From an uncultured Lachnospiraceae bacterium (GTDB taxonomy: Bacteria; Bacillota; Clostridia; Lachnospirales; Anaerotignaceae), in NCBI GenBank assembly GCA_944383855.1, contig CALWRB010000049.1:1-59616 (forward strand): a DNA stretch of 59,616 nt. Reading direction: 5' to 3'. Below are positions 1-8,394 of this stretch, piece after piece (the stretch's first letter is position 1; each line of letters opens with the position of its first letter). The notes under the pieces are model-generated. The model was given only the letters and a program-made list of their open reading frames with translations, was not told the DNA's origin and made no database searches. The position numbers were made by a program, and so were the translations under genes.

Positions 1-19
1 ACCATGAGAGAATTCAATT

Positions 20-56
20 AAAAACAGGAGTGGCGCCGCTCACGCTACGCCACTCC
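20..56 (-). terminator. Intrinsic terminator of the YczE-type gene
   Basis: A 9-bp perfect stem (GGAGTGGCG at 27-35 with CGCCACTCC at 48-56) is followed on the minus strand by a T-rich run, as expected downstream of the minus-strand gene ending at 142. Confidence 0.7.
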
Positions 57-141
57 ACTTGAAAATCAAATATTATCCTCGTAAGAACGCTTTTTTGTGC
101 TGTCCGTACAATCTGGTTCAGTTCACAAATGGGATTAACTT

Positions 142-783
142 TTATTTTACACTAAAAAGCGCTGTCGGAAGGAACGCAAGCTGACGGTTCAAAGTACGTG
201 CAATGAATCCTACCAACAAAGCTGCGATAATCGTTCCTTCTCTGACACCGAAAAGCTCTCCTGCAAAAAGGAAGGAAAGCAGGGCAGCAATACAGCTTAG
301 AGAAACATCAAATGCAATTTTTATAGTGCCGAAATCTGTTTTCCAACGGTACACAACTGCACGGACAAAAGATTCACCGGGCAGCATGACAACGTCTGCC
401 AGAATTTCGAAATATACACCTACACCAAGTACTACACAGCCGATCAGCAAATAGAAAAGTTTCGTGAAATACATTACAGGCTGCAGGTCTGTTAAGAAAA
501 ACATACAAATATCGATGAAAAATCCAAAAGCGATCGATACAGGGATCTGTAAATAATGTTCCGCCCGGAAATTTTTGCCGAGAATGAACAGCTGCAGCAG
601 GATCAGCAGCAGACTGAAAATAATGGTAAATACTCCCAGTGTAAACGGGAAGTTCAGACTTGAAACATAAGGGATCGAGGAAATAGGAGAGGTCCCCAAG
701 TCCGCTTTTGTGATCAGGCTGACACCCAGAGAGTTGATAAACAAACCTACAATAAAAATGAAATAGCGTTTACATTTTTCCAT
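142..783 (-). CDS. YczE/YyaS/YitT-type integral membrane protein
   Basis: About 213 residues made almost entirely of hydrophobic segments, with a motif near the N-terminus (SLGVSLITKADLGTSPIS) typical of the YczE/YyaS/YitT membrane family; substrate unknown. I prefer the start at 783 (protein beginning MEKCKRYF), which puts a GAAAGGA ribosome site upstream and matches family N-termini; an in-frame ATG at 813 lies almost on the operator (816-831) and has no ribosome site. The MarR gene lies directly upstream on the same strand and the same palindrome precedes both genes, so control of this protein by that MarR regulator is likely. Confidence 0.8.
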   Translation of the reverse strand: MEKCKRYFIFIVGLFINSLGVSLITKADLGTSPISSIPYVSSLNFPFTLGVFTIIFSLLLILLQLFILGKNFRAEHYLQIPVSIAFGFFIDICMFFLTDLQPVMYFTKLFYLLIGCVVLGVGVYFEILADVVMLPGESFVRAVVYRWKTDFGTIKIAFDVSLSCIAALLSFLFAGELFGVREGTIIAALLVGFIARTLNRQLAFLPTALFSVK

Positions 784-815
784 GTTTTCCGAAACATCCT
801 TTCTTTTGCTCATAC

Positions 816-831
816 ATACAACACATTGTAT
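816..831. promoter_or_regulatory. Candidate MarR operator before the YczE-type gene
   Basis: Inverted repeat ATACAA-CACA-TTGTAT. An almost identical repeat (spacer CACC) lies before the marR gene at 1327-1342. Two copies in front of two neighbouring genes, one of them a MarR regulator, points to a common operator; binding is inferred. Confidence 0.6.
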
Positions 832-841
832 ATCTTTTGAT

Positions 842-861
842 AAAAAACAGGGGAAAACCCC
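842..861 (-). terminator. Weak terminator after marR
   Basis: On the minus strand a short GGGG-TTTT-CCCC hairpin is followed by TGTTTTTT. The stem is only 4-5 bp, so termination may be partial and some read-through from marR into the YczE-type gene is possible. Confidence 0.35.
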
Positions 862-865
862 TTAT

Positions 866-1294
866 TTACACGTTTATATTATGAATCATCTGTTGCAATA
901 GCGTTAAAAGGCGAGCCTTATCTTCTTCGGATACGTCTTTTAGCAGATTTTGCCCGTCGTTGTTGCCGAAGTCTTTCAATGTGCGGCAAATACAGTCGCC
1001 TTCTTCGGTACAAAAGACCTGCTTGGCACGCGCGTCTTTTTGAGAAACCTGCGTATACAGATAATTCTTTTTGCAAAGCCGCTCTACAATACTGCGGGCT
1101 GCCTGATGCGAGATATTGAAGTATTCTTTCAGATCCAAAGCCTTTGCGCCGATGTTTTTATGGAAAAACAGAAGCGCTTCTGCCTGAATATAAGTCAAAT
1201 CAAAAGCAACCAATTCCTCATGTGTGCTATTGATCAAAAGATTGCTCAAACGCAAGATTCTTCTGGTAATTACGAATTCGGCAGAGTCTTTCAT
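866..1294 (-). CDS. MarR family transcriptional regulator
   Basis: 142 residues, the usual MarR length. A winged helix is visible in the middle (LKEYFNISHQAARSIVERL as recognition region, then the wing around KKNYLYTQVSQKDARAKQV), flanked by the helices that form the dimer. The ATG start has a good site, AAGGAG, about 6 bases upstream. An ATACAA-N4-TTGTAT palindrome lies 33 bp upstream and is repeated before the membrane protein downstream, so autoregulation plus control of that gene is the simple reading. The ligand cannot be told from sequence. Confidence 0.9.
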   Translation of the reverse strand: MKDSAEFVITRRILRLSNLLINSTHEELVAFDLTYIQAEALLFFHKNIGAKALDLKEYFNISHQAARSIVERLCKKNYLYTQVSQKDARAKQVFCTEEGDCICRTLKDFGNNDGQNLLKDVSEEDKARLLTLLQQMIHNINV

Positions 1295-1326
1295 CTTTTT
1301 CTCCTTGCAGATCGACTTTTATAACA

Positions 1327-1342
1327 ATACAACACCTTGTAT
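1327..1342. promoter_or_regulatory. Candidate MarR operator before marR
   Basis: Inverted repeat ATACAA-CACC-TTGTAT, matching the copy at 816-831 except for one spacer base. It lies in the promoter region of the minus-strand marR gene. Confidence 0.6.
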
Positions 1343-1393
1343 ATATTACTCTGTTTTAGAAGGCTTGTCAAGGGGATTTGCCAAGAAAACACG

Positions 1394-1425
1394 CAAAAAA
1401 ATCCGCCTGTTTGCAAACGCGGCGG
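1394..1425 (-). terminator. Intrinsic terminator of the DUF1275 gene
   Basis: Stem CCGCC (1403-1407) with GGCGG (1421-1425), reinforced by inner GTTT/AAAC pairs, followed on the minus strand by ATTTTTTT. Confidence 0.75.
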
Positions 1426-1465
1426 AGCAGATGGTTTTGGTTGAAACGGCGGGAAAAAATATATT

Positions 1466-2161
1466 TTAAACTGCGTTGGCGGAATTGCCCTGATCTTGGA
1501 TAAACAAAAGAACGATCGCGACACCGAGAATGGCACAGCAAAACAGTATCGCGTGTATTCCAATGGCAGGAACGAGAAATGTGCCGCACATCGCGCCCAA
1601 AATGAAAGTGATAATAATGCCGTAATAGCGCAATGCATTACGCAGCATTTTTCTGCTTTTGCTTTTCAGATACGCCGCCAGTTGTTCGGTGCCGCTGCGC
1701 AGATTTCCGGTGCACATGGTAGAAGCATAGGTCAGACCGTCTACTTTGCGGAAGCTTTGCGCCTGCAAAGCACAGACAAAGGAAACCAGTACGTTTGCTA
1801 GCATATCGGTGTATCCGTTTGGCAGAAAGCAGACCAAAAGCAGTATCAGAAACTCTAATATCAGGACACCTTGGCGCCAATGAAAACGGGGATTCCATTT
1901 CCAGATGCTGCGAATATATTCATCTAAAAATACACCAGCCGCGAATGCAAGAATCGGTAAAAGGTTATAAAAAGCGGCGATCCACTGTTTTTGTGCAAGT
2001 TTCATGCCCAAAAGTACCAGATTGCCGGTTTGCGCGTTGGCAAAAACACCGCCGCGGATCAGATAGGTATATGCATCCATGAAGCCGCCGGCGACAGCAA
2101 GCAGGCAACCGATGAGCATAGACTCTGACATTTGTCCATCGTGTGAAACATATAATCTCAT
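1466..2161 (-). CDS. YoaK family (DUF1275) membrane protein
   Basis: About 231 residues with six or so hydrophobic helices. The N-terminal block with GGFMDAYTYLIRGGVFANAQ followed by TGNLVLLGMK is the DUF1275/YoaK signature. Function of the family is not established. The start at ATG 2161 follows an AGGTGA ribosome site at proper distance; a GTG at 2170 is less well placed. yifB ends about 31 bp upstream on the same strand, so the two may share a transcript, ended by the terminator at 1394-1425. Confidence 0.85.
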   Translation of the reverse strand: MRLYVSHDGQMSESMLIGCLLAVAGGFMDAYTYLIRGGVFANAQTGNLVLLGMKLAQKQWIAAFYNLLPILAFAAGVFLDEYIRSIWKWNPRFHWRQGVLILEFLILLLVCFLPNGYTDMLANVLVSFVCALQAQSFRKVDGLTYASTMCTGNLRSGTEQLAAYLKSKSRKMLRNALRYYGIIITFILGAMCGTFLVPAIGIHAILFCCAILGVAIVLLFIQDQGNSANAV

Positions 2162-2192
2162 AAAAATCACCTGTCAAAATTTAAAAAATCGA

Positions 2193-3725
2193 TCAAAATA
2201 AGTATTTTCTGTCCAAAGAGCGGTATTGTAATGCTTCGGTCAGATGGTATTTTGTAATCCTTTCGCTTCCTTCCAAATCGGCAATGGTCCTGCTGACTTT
2301 CAATACTTTGTGGTAAGCACGCGCGCTCATTCCCATGCGTTCAAAAGCGCTACGCAAAAGTGCTTTTTCCGTATCCCCTAAAACACAGAAGCGTTCGGTT
2401 TGCGCAGGAGAAAGTTGCGAATTAAATAAAATCCCTTCTGTTTGGTATCTTTCTAACTGCATCTGATGTGCACGAAGGACGCGTTTGCGAATTTCCGCGG
2501 AGGATTCTGCCTTTGTGCCGTTTTCCAGATCGTCATACTGCACCGGAGGCATTTCTACCATCAGATCAATACGATCTAACAAAGGTCCGCTGATTTTGCT
2601 GTGATATTTCGCGATTTCATGCTGCGTGCATCTGCATTTTTCACTGTTGCCAAGGTATCCGCAGGGACAGGGATTCATCGCCGCAACCAGCATAAAGTCG
2701 GAAGGAAATGTCAGTGTGCCGTTGACTCGTGCAATCGTGACTTTTCCATCTTCTAACGGTTGGCGCATTACTTCCAATGCACTGCGCTGAAATTCCGGCA
2801 ACTCGTCCAGAAAAAGTACGCCGTGGTGTGCCAGTGTGATTTCCCCAGGCTTTGGAATCCTTCCGCCTCCGGTCAGGGCAGAAGCGGATATGGTGTGATG
2901 CGGGGAGCGAAAGGGTCTTTGACACAGGAAGGACGTTTTTTCCGGCAAAAGACCTGCTACGCTGTAGATTTTAGTCAGCTCGATACTTTCTTCAAATGAC
3001 ATATCCGGCAAAATGGAGGGGATACGTTTGGCAAGCATGGTCTTACCGGCCCCCGGTGCCCCAATCAGAAGAAGGTTATGACTTCCGGCCGCTCCGATCT
3101 CCGCTGCACGACGGGCAGTCTGCTGTCCTTTGATATCCGCAAAATCAGGACCGTGGTAAACGGCTTGTTGCTGCAGGAGAGAGGAAATATCGGCTTTCAG
3201 CGGAGAAATATCACATTGTCCGCGTAAAAACTGCACAAACTTTGTCAAATGTGAAATAGGATAAACTTCCATACCCGCCACCAAAGCGCCTTCCATGGCG
3301 TTATCTTCCGGCAAAAAACATCTGCGGATACCGCTCTGATAAGCCTGATAAACCATAGGCAATATGCCGTTGACCGCGCGGACGGAGCCGTCCAGAGAAA
3401 GCTCGCCGCAGACAAATGCGTCCTGCAGTGCCGATGACGGTATGATTTCCATACAGCAAAGAATGCCAAGCGCGATCGGCAGGTCAAAGGAAGGTCCTTC
3501 TTTTCTGGTGTCCGCAGGTGCCAAGTTTACAACGATACGTTTGGCAGGAAAGGAAAACCCGCAGTTTTTGATGGCGGCACGCACCCGTTCTCTCGATTCC
3601 TTAATGGCAGAATCGGGCAGACCGACAATTTCGAACGCAGGCAGACCGCTGCCCAGATCTGTTTCCACACAAACATTGTAGCCGTCGATGCCGGATACGG
3701 CTGCGCTATTGATTTTGGATATCAT
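2193..3725 (-). CDS. yifB: YifB/ComM family Mg chelatase-like AAA+ ATPase
   Basis: 510 residues, full family length. The N-terminal domain (about 1-170, with ISKINSAAVSGIDG) is the ComM/YifB fold, followed by the Mg-chelatase AAA+ core: Walker A GAPGAGKTM at about 222-230, Walker B LFLDELPEF, and a C-terminal region ending in the KVSRTIADLEGSERI helix bundle. ComM-type proteins are helicases for branch migration of incoming DNA in transformation. It is divergent from dprA, another transformation gene, across a 380-bp promoter region, a common arrangement in Firmicutes. Ribosome site GGGAGG supports the ATG at 3725. Confidence 0.93.
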   Translation of the reverse strand: MISKINSAAVSGIDGYNVCVETDLGSGLPAFEIVGLPDSAIKESRERVRAAIKNCGFSFPAKRIVVNLAPADTRKEGPSFDLPIALGILCCMEIIPSSALQDAFVCGELSLDGSVRAVNGILPMVYQAYQSGIRRCFLPEDNAMEGALVAGMEVYPISHLTKFVQFLRGQCDISPLKADISSLLQQQAVYHGPDFADIKGQQTARRAAEIGAAGSHNLLLIGAPGAGKTMLAKRIPSILPDMSFEESIELTKIYSVAGLLPEKTSFLCQRPFRSPHHTISASALTGGGRIPKPGEITLAHHGVLFLDELPEFQRSALEVMRQPLEDGKVTIARVNGTLTFPSDFMLVAAMNPCPCGYLGNSEKCRCTQHEIAKYHSKISGPLLDRIDLMVEMPPVQYDDLENGTKAESSAEIRKRVLRAHQMQLERYQTEGILFNSQLSPAQTERFCVLGDTEKALLRSAFERMGMSARAYHKVLKVSRTIADLEGSERITKYHLTEALQYRSLDRKYLF

Positions 3726-3768
3726 AAAAAAGCTCCCTCCCGCAGAAAACCTAACTCAATTCGTATTC

Positions 3769-3797
3769 ATGATAGCAATTTTTTTTTATTTATGCAA
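3769..3797 (-). promoter_or_regulatory. Promoter of yifB
   Basis: On the minus strand TTGCAT, 17 bp spacer, TATCAT, about 45 bp upstream of the yifB start. The rest of the 3726-4107 gap is AT-rich and shows no gene. Confidence 0.6.
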
Positions 3798-4042
3798 CGA
3801 TAAGATCAGAAAAGGCAGCAGAACAAAAGCGGGTTATGTTAGAGCTAATATCATAAAAAAGAAAATACCACCAAACACTGTTTTTTCAAGCGGCTATGAT
3901 ATCTGCGTATGGTTTTAGAGGCAGTTTAGAAGAATATCTTTCCCGAAACAGAAAGGGGAATTTCTTTGAGGAAAAGTGAAATACAGATAGCCATGGGAAA
4001 TATAGTTTTTTTAAAAAAATAACAATCCAAGAAAATTTTGTA

Positions 4043-4071
4043 TTGCATTTCAAAAAAAATCATTATATAGT
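4043..4071 (+). promoter_or_regulatory. Promoter of dprA-topA
   Basis: TTGCAT, 17 bp spacer, TATAGT, about 37 bp upstream of the dprA GTG start. Confidence 0.65.
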
Positions 4072-4107
4072 AGAAACCGTAACGATAAGGAAAGCAGGTG
4101 TATTTCC

Positions 4108-5199
4108 GTGGAAGAATATTATATGATGTGGCTTTCCCGTATAGATGGGATCGGTCCCAAACGTATCAGTCGCCTTTTGGAGTATTTTCATACGGCGGAA
4201 GCGGTTTGGCATGCGGATATTGCCAGCCTGAAAGAAGTTCCCGGGATACCTGCTTCTTTGTGCGAGAGGATCGTTTCTTTTCGCGATGCCGATCAGTTGG
4301 ACGAATGGATCTGGGAGTTGGAAGAAAAAGGCATCTCCTTTTATTCTTTTCGGCACCCGAAATACCCTGCACTGTTAAAAGAAATCTATGACCCGCCTGT
4401 CGGTATTTATGTCAAAGGCACACTGCCGGACGACGATATCGACAAAATCAGCGTAGTCGGCGCAAGAAAATGTTCTTCCTACGGTGCGAATGTGGCGTAT
4501 AAAATCACGAAGGATCTTGGGAAAACCAATGTAGTGGTCGTCAGCGGTATGGCCAGAGGCATTGATACGATGGCGCATAAAGGCATTTTGGACGGCGGCG
4601 GACAAACGATCGCGGTGTTAGGCTGTGGCGTAGATGTCTGTTATCCCGAGGAAAATCGGGAGTTGATGGAGCGGATCATACAAAACGGTTGTGTGATTTC
4701 GGAATACCCACCCGGAACACCTGCCGTAGCCAGAAATTTTCCGTTTCGAAACCGGATCATCAGCGGCTTGTCCAAAATGGTAGTAGTCATTGAGGCAGGC
4801 AGACGCAGCGGTACGCTGATCACTGCGGATCTGGCACTGGAAAGCGGCAGAGATGTCTTTGTTGTGCCGGGAAATGTGACGAGTGCGCTGAGTGAAGGAA
4901 CCAACAATTTGATCAAACAAGGCTGCCCGATCATTACGAATTTTGAAGATATTTTATTTGCGTTGGGCATATCCTATGGAGAAGATGAGAAAAAAGCATT
5001 TTCTCAAAAAGTAGCCGATTCCTTGTCGGAAGAAGAAAAAGAGATTTTTCAACTGATCGGAAACGAGCCTGTCGGGACGGAAGAACTGCTGCAAAAAACA
5101 GGACGCTCCCTGCAGGAATTGCAATACATGCTTTCTGTACTGGAGATTGCGGGGCATATTCGGAAATTACCGCAATCGGGATATATCAGAGAGCTGTAA
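4108..5199 (+). CDS. dprA: DNA-processing protein DprA
   Basis: 363 residues. An N-terminal helix-hairpin-helix/SAM-like domain (about 1-75) precedes the Rossmann-like DprA core with VVSGMARGIDTMAHKG, LGCGVDVCYPEEN and the VVIEAGRRSGTLITADLALE segment; a winged-helix domain closes the protein (about 300-363). DprA binds ssDNA and loads RecA during natural transformation. The GTG start at 4108 is preceded by AAAGCAGG. topA begins 13 bp after the stop, so both form one transcript. Confidence 0.95.
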   Translation: MEEYYMMWLSRIDGIGPKRISRLLEYFHTAEAVWHADIASLKEVPGIPASLCERIVSFRDADQLDEWIWELEEKGISFYSFRHPKYPALLKEIYDPPVGIYVKGTLPDDDIDKISVVGARKCSSYGANVAYKITKDLGKTNVVVVSGMARGIDTMAHKGILDGGGQTIAVLGCGVDVCYPEENRELMERIIQNGCVISEYPPGTPAVARNFPFRNRIISGLSKMVVVIEAGRRSGTLITADLALESGRDVFVVPGNVTSALSEGTNNLIKQGCPIITNFEDILFALGISYGEDEKKAFSQKVADSLSEEEKEIFQLIGNEPVGTEELLQKTGRSLQELQYMLSVLEIAGHIRKLPQSGYIREL

Positions 5200-5212
5200 T
5201 TTGAGGTGAAAA

Positions 5213-7378
5213 ATGGCAAAACAAGCAGAAAAAGAGAAAAAAGAAACAACGAAAAAAACAACGGCGAAAGCAAAAAGTACGGAGAAGAAAAAATCCGCCA
5301 AAAGCGGGAAAAAACATCTTGTGATCGTAGAATCTCCTGCCAAAGCGAATACCATAAAAAAATTTTTGGGCAGTCAATACCGTATTGAGGCATCTATGGG
5401 TCATATCCGCGATCTGCCGAAAAGCCAGATGGGTATTGATATCGAGCATGATTTTGAGCCGAAATATATTACCATTCGAGGAAAGGGAGAGCTGCTGACA
5501 AAGCTGCGCAAAGAAGCCAAGAATGCGGATAAAGTATATCTGGCGACTGACCCTGACCGAGAGGGAGAAGCCATCAGTTGGCATTTGCTGCATGCTTTGA
5601 ATCTGGAGGATAAGCCCATCAGCCGTATCACATTCAACGAGATCACGCAGTCCGCTGTCAAACGCTCTATTTCGGAGGCGCGGCAGATCGATATGGATTT
5701 GGTGAATGCGCAGCAGGCAAGGCGTGTGCTGGACAGAATGGTCGGCTATACCATCAGTGACCTGCTTTGGCAGAAGGTGAAAAAAGGTCTTTCCGCGGGT
5801 CGTGTGCAGTCGGTTGCGATGCGTATTATCTGCGACAGAGAAGAGGAGATCCGTGATTTTATCCCGGAAGAATACTGGAGCATCACGGCAAAGTTAAAAA
5901 ATAAAGAAAATAAAGCCTTTGACGCGAAATTTTACGGCAAAGGGGAAGAAAAGATCGAGTTGAAGAACGAAGCGCAGGTGCGCGAAATTTTAGATGCGAT
6001 CCAAACCGAGGATTTTACCGTGACGGAAGTAAAAAAAGGGTTACGTCAGAAAAATCCCGTTGCGCCCTTTACCACAAGTACCTTGCAGCAGGAAGCCAGC
6101 AAGCACTTGAATATGGCGACACAAAAAACCATGATGATCGCACAGCAGCTGTATGAAGGCGTCAATATCCAGGGAGAAGGTACGGTCGGTCTGGTTTCTT
6201 ATATCAGAACAGACTCTTTCCGTATTTCCGATGAGGCATACGAAGCCGCAAAGAGCTATATTGTGGATACCTTTGGGCAGGAATACCTGAATCCCGAAAG
6301 AGTGGTTTATAAATCCAAAGGAAAAACACAAGATGCGCACGAAGCGATCCGACCTACCGATGTCAGAAGAACACCGGAGAGTCTGAAAAGCTCTCTGGGA
6401 AAAGACCATTACCGCTTGTATAAGCTGATCTGGGAGCGTTTTGTGGCAAGTCAGATGAGCCCTGCTGTGTATCATACGCAAAATGCTAAGATCAAAGCAG
6501 GTGACTATACCTTCCGCGCAAGTGGTTCTTCCTTGAAATTCAAAGGCTTTCTGGAAGTATACAACAGGGGAGAGGAAGAAGAAGCAAAGCTCATTCCTCT
6601 TTTAGAGCAGAATGATGTCTTAAAGCAGGAGCAGTTGCTGCCGGAACAGCATTTTACGCAGCCGCCTGCCCGTTTTACGGACGCATCTTTGATCAAGACG
6701 CTGGAGGAGATCGGTGTTGGACGCCCCAGTACGTATGCGCCGACGTTGACAACGATCCAGGCGAGAAATTATGTCACCAAAGAGGCGAAAGTCCTGTATC
6801 CTACAGAATTGGGAGAAACCGTCAACGAGATCATGAAAAATTACTTCTCCGATATTGTGGATATTGATTTTACCGCAAGAATGGAGCAGCGTTTGGATAA
6901 TGTCGAGGAAGGCAAGGAAGAATGGAAACAGATCGTACGCGATTTTTATCCCGGCTTCCGCCATGCGGTCGATGACGCGAAGGAGAAACTGGCGAAGGTG
7001 GAAATCAAAGATGAAGTCAGTGATGTGATCTGTGAAAAATGCGGTCGAAATATGGTGATCAAATACGGAAGATACGGTAAATTTTTGGCTTGCCCAGGAT
7101 TCCCGGAATGCCAGAACGCGAAACCGTTTTTTGAGGACGCGGGCACAACCTGCCCTGAATGCGGCGGCAAAGTTTTAATCAAGAAAACCAAGCGCGGCAG
7201 GACCTATTACGGCTGTGAAAACAATCCGACTTGTGGTTTTATGTCTTGGAATAAACCCACCGGAGAAAAATGTCCTGTCTGCGGCAGTTACTTGGAAGAA
7301 AAGGGAAAGAAAAACCCGAAAGTGGTTTGCTCAAATCCCAAATGCGCTTACCAGAAAGAAAAGACTGAAAAAGCATAA
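5213..7378 (+). CDS. topA: DNA topoisomerase I (type IA)
   Basis: 721 residues. After a Lys-rich, low-complexity tail of about 33 residues comes the Toprim domain (VIVESPAKANTIKKFLG and the acidic DPDREGEA motif), then the type IA core with the catalytic tyrosine Y330 in SYIRTDS. Three C4 zinc ribbons follow at the C-terminus (CEKCG...CPGFPEC, CPECG...CENNPTC, CPVCG...CSNPKC). The enzyme relaxes negative supercoils. The Lys-rich N-terminal extension is longer than in B. subtilis TopA and may add DNA affinity (inference). Ribosome site GAGGTG precedes the ATG; terminator at 7443-7492. Confidence 0.97.
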   Translation: MAKQAEKEKKETTKKTTAKAKSTEKKKSAKSGKKHLVIVESPAKANTIKKFLGSQYRIEASMGHIRDLPKSQMGIDIEHDFEPKYITIRGKGELLTKLRKEAKNADKVYLATDPDREGEAISWHLLHALNLEDKPISRITFNEITQSAVKRSISEARQIDMDLVNAQQARRVLDRMVGYTISDLLWQKVKKGLSAGRVQSVAMRIICDREEEIRDFIPEEYWSITAKLKNKENKAFDAKFYGKGEEKIELKNEAQVREILDAIQTEDFTVTEVKKGLRQKNPVAPFTTSTLQQEASKHLNMATQKTMMIAQQLYEGVNIQGEGTVGLVSYIRTDSFRISDEAYEAAKSYIVDTFGQEYLNPERVVYKSKGKTQDAHEAIRPTDVRRTPESLKSSLGKDHYRLYKLIWERFVASQMSPAVYHTQNAKIKAGDYTFRASGSSLKFKGFLEVYNRGEEEEAKLIPLLEQNDVLKQEQLLPEQHFTQPPARFTDASLIKTLEEIGVGRPSTYAPTLTTIQARNYVTKEAKVLYPTELGETVNEIMKNYFSDIVDIDFTARMEQRLDNVEEGKEEWKQIVRDFYPGFRHAVDDAKEKLAKVEIKDEVSDVICEKCGRNMVIKYGRYGKFLACPGFPECQNAKPFFEDAGTTCPECGGKVLIKKTKRGRTYYGCENNPTCGFMSWNKPTGEKCPVCGSYLEEKGKKNPKVVCSNPKCAYQKEKTEKA

Positions 7379-7442
7379 ATTTTTCTTTGGCAGTATAAAA
7401 GACGCAAAATGGCAGGAACAATATTTGAATAAAAACAAATCA

Positions 7443-7492
7443 AAGCAGGTGTTTTTTCGGCTGTTTTGCCGAAGAAGCGCCTGCTTTTTTTC
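7443..7492 (+). terminator. Intrinsic terminator of dprA-topA
   Basis: AAGCAGGTG pairs with CGCCTGCTT around an inner TTCGGC/GCCGAA stem, followed by seven T. Confidence 0.8.
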
Positions 7493-7531
7493 AGAACCAT
7501 GCATTGTAAATATTTTCATTTGCAGAAAAGC

Positions 7532-7581
7532 AAAAAACATTCCGTTTTCCGAAGCAGTCTATCAGAAAAACGGAATGTTTT
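7532..7581 (-). terminator. Terminator of the HD-domain gene (possibly bidirectional)
   Basis: A perfect 13-14 bp stem (AAACATTCCGTTTT with AAAACGGAATGTTT). On the minus strand it is followed by six T, fitting the gene that ends at 7620; the plus side has four T and may also stop converging transcripts. Confidence 0.75.
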
Positions 7582-7619
7582 CGTATCATTCAAAGTAAAA
7601 TACCCTTCCGATAAAAAAA

Positions 7620-8180
7620 TCAGTTTTTGGGATCTTCCCGCATCGCAAGAATGGTCATCTCGATCAGCTTATCCAGATCCCAGCCCAGCATTTCGGCACC
7701 TTTTTTGATGACATCGCGGTTGCAGCCGGCAGCAAAGGCTTTGTCCTTGAATTTTTTCTTTGCGGACTTCAGCTCCATATCCTGTACGCTTTTGGAAGGG
7801 CGCATCAAGGCGGCAGCACCGAGCAGACCGGTCAGCTCATCGACGGCAAAAAGCACTTTTTCCATTTCGTGTTCCGGGGGGATATCCGCAACCAAACCAT
7901 AACCGTGGCTTGCCGTTGCGTGGATCAGGCGCTCGTCCAGACCTTTTTTCGCCATGATCTGCTGGCTTTTGATGCAATGTTCTTCCGGGTAAAGTTCAAA
8001 GTCTAAATCGTGCAGCAGTCCGACGATACCCCAGAATTCTTCTTCTTGGGCATATCCCAGCTCTCTTGCAAAATAACGCATCGCGCCTTCTACCACTTCG
8101 CCATGGCGCAGATGAAAAGGTTCTTTATTATATTCGTTTAACAGTGCCCAAGCTTCTTCTCTGGTCGGTATGTAACCCAT
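7620..8180 (-). CDS. HD domain-containing phosphohydrolase-like protein
   Basis: 186 residues. Metal-binding residues typical of small HD hydrolases are visible: H in HLRHGEVVEGAMRYFA, the HD pair in VGLLHDLDFELYPEEHC, and later histidines in LIHATASHGYG. This resembles the HDIG-type proteins of unknown substrate common in clostridia. Start is supported by GGAGG 8 bases upstream of the ATG. It stands alone, with its own terminator, between topA and the cysteine-rich gene. The specific substrate is unknown. Confidence 0.82.
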   Translation of the reverse strand: MGYIPTREEAWALLNEYNKEPFHLRHGEVVEGAMRYFARELGYAQEEEFWGIVGLLHDLDFELYPEEHCIKSQQIMAKKGLDERLIHATASHGYGLVADIPPEHEMEKVLFAVDELTGLLGAAALMRPSKSVQDMELKSAKKKFKDKAFAAGCNRDVIKKGAEMLGWDLDKLIEMTILAMREDPKN

Positions 8181-8311
8181 GCTGTTTCCTCCGTTTCTTT
8201 TGATAAATACAATGATATTTTCTCAAGTATAGTCTTTTTTTTCCAAAAAGACAATACGTTTTTATGTGTAAAAAAAGAGCGCGGTGCGGCAAAAAATTGG
8301 CGGAAACGGGG

Positions 8312-8341
8312 AAAAGCCGCCGGCAAGAGCCGACAGCTTTT
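8312..8341 (-). terminator. Strong hairpin downstream of the cysteine-rich gene
   Basis: A 13-bp stem (two G-T pairs) with a 4-base loop, AAAAGCCGCCGGC / GCCGACAGCTTTT, lies about 55 bp after the stop. No T-run follows directly, so it may act as a 3' stabiliser rather than a classical terminator. Confidence 0.45.
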
Positions 8342-8394
8342 CGTTTTCCGATACGGATGGTATATGGCGGTAAGAGGGAAAGGAGAAAAAAGGT

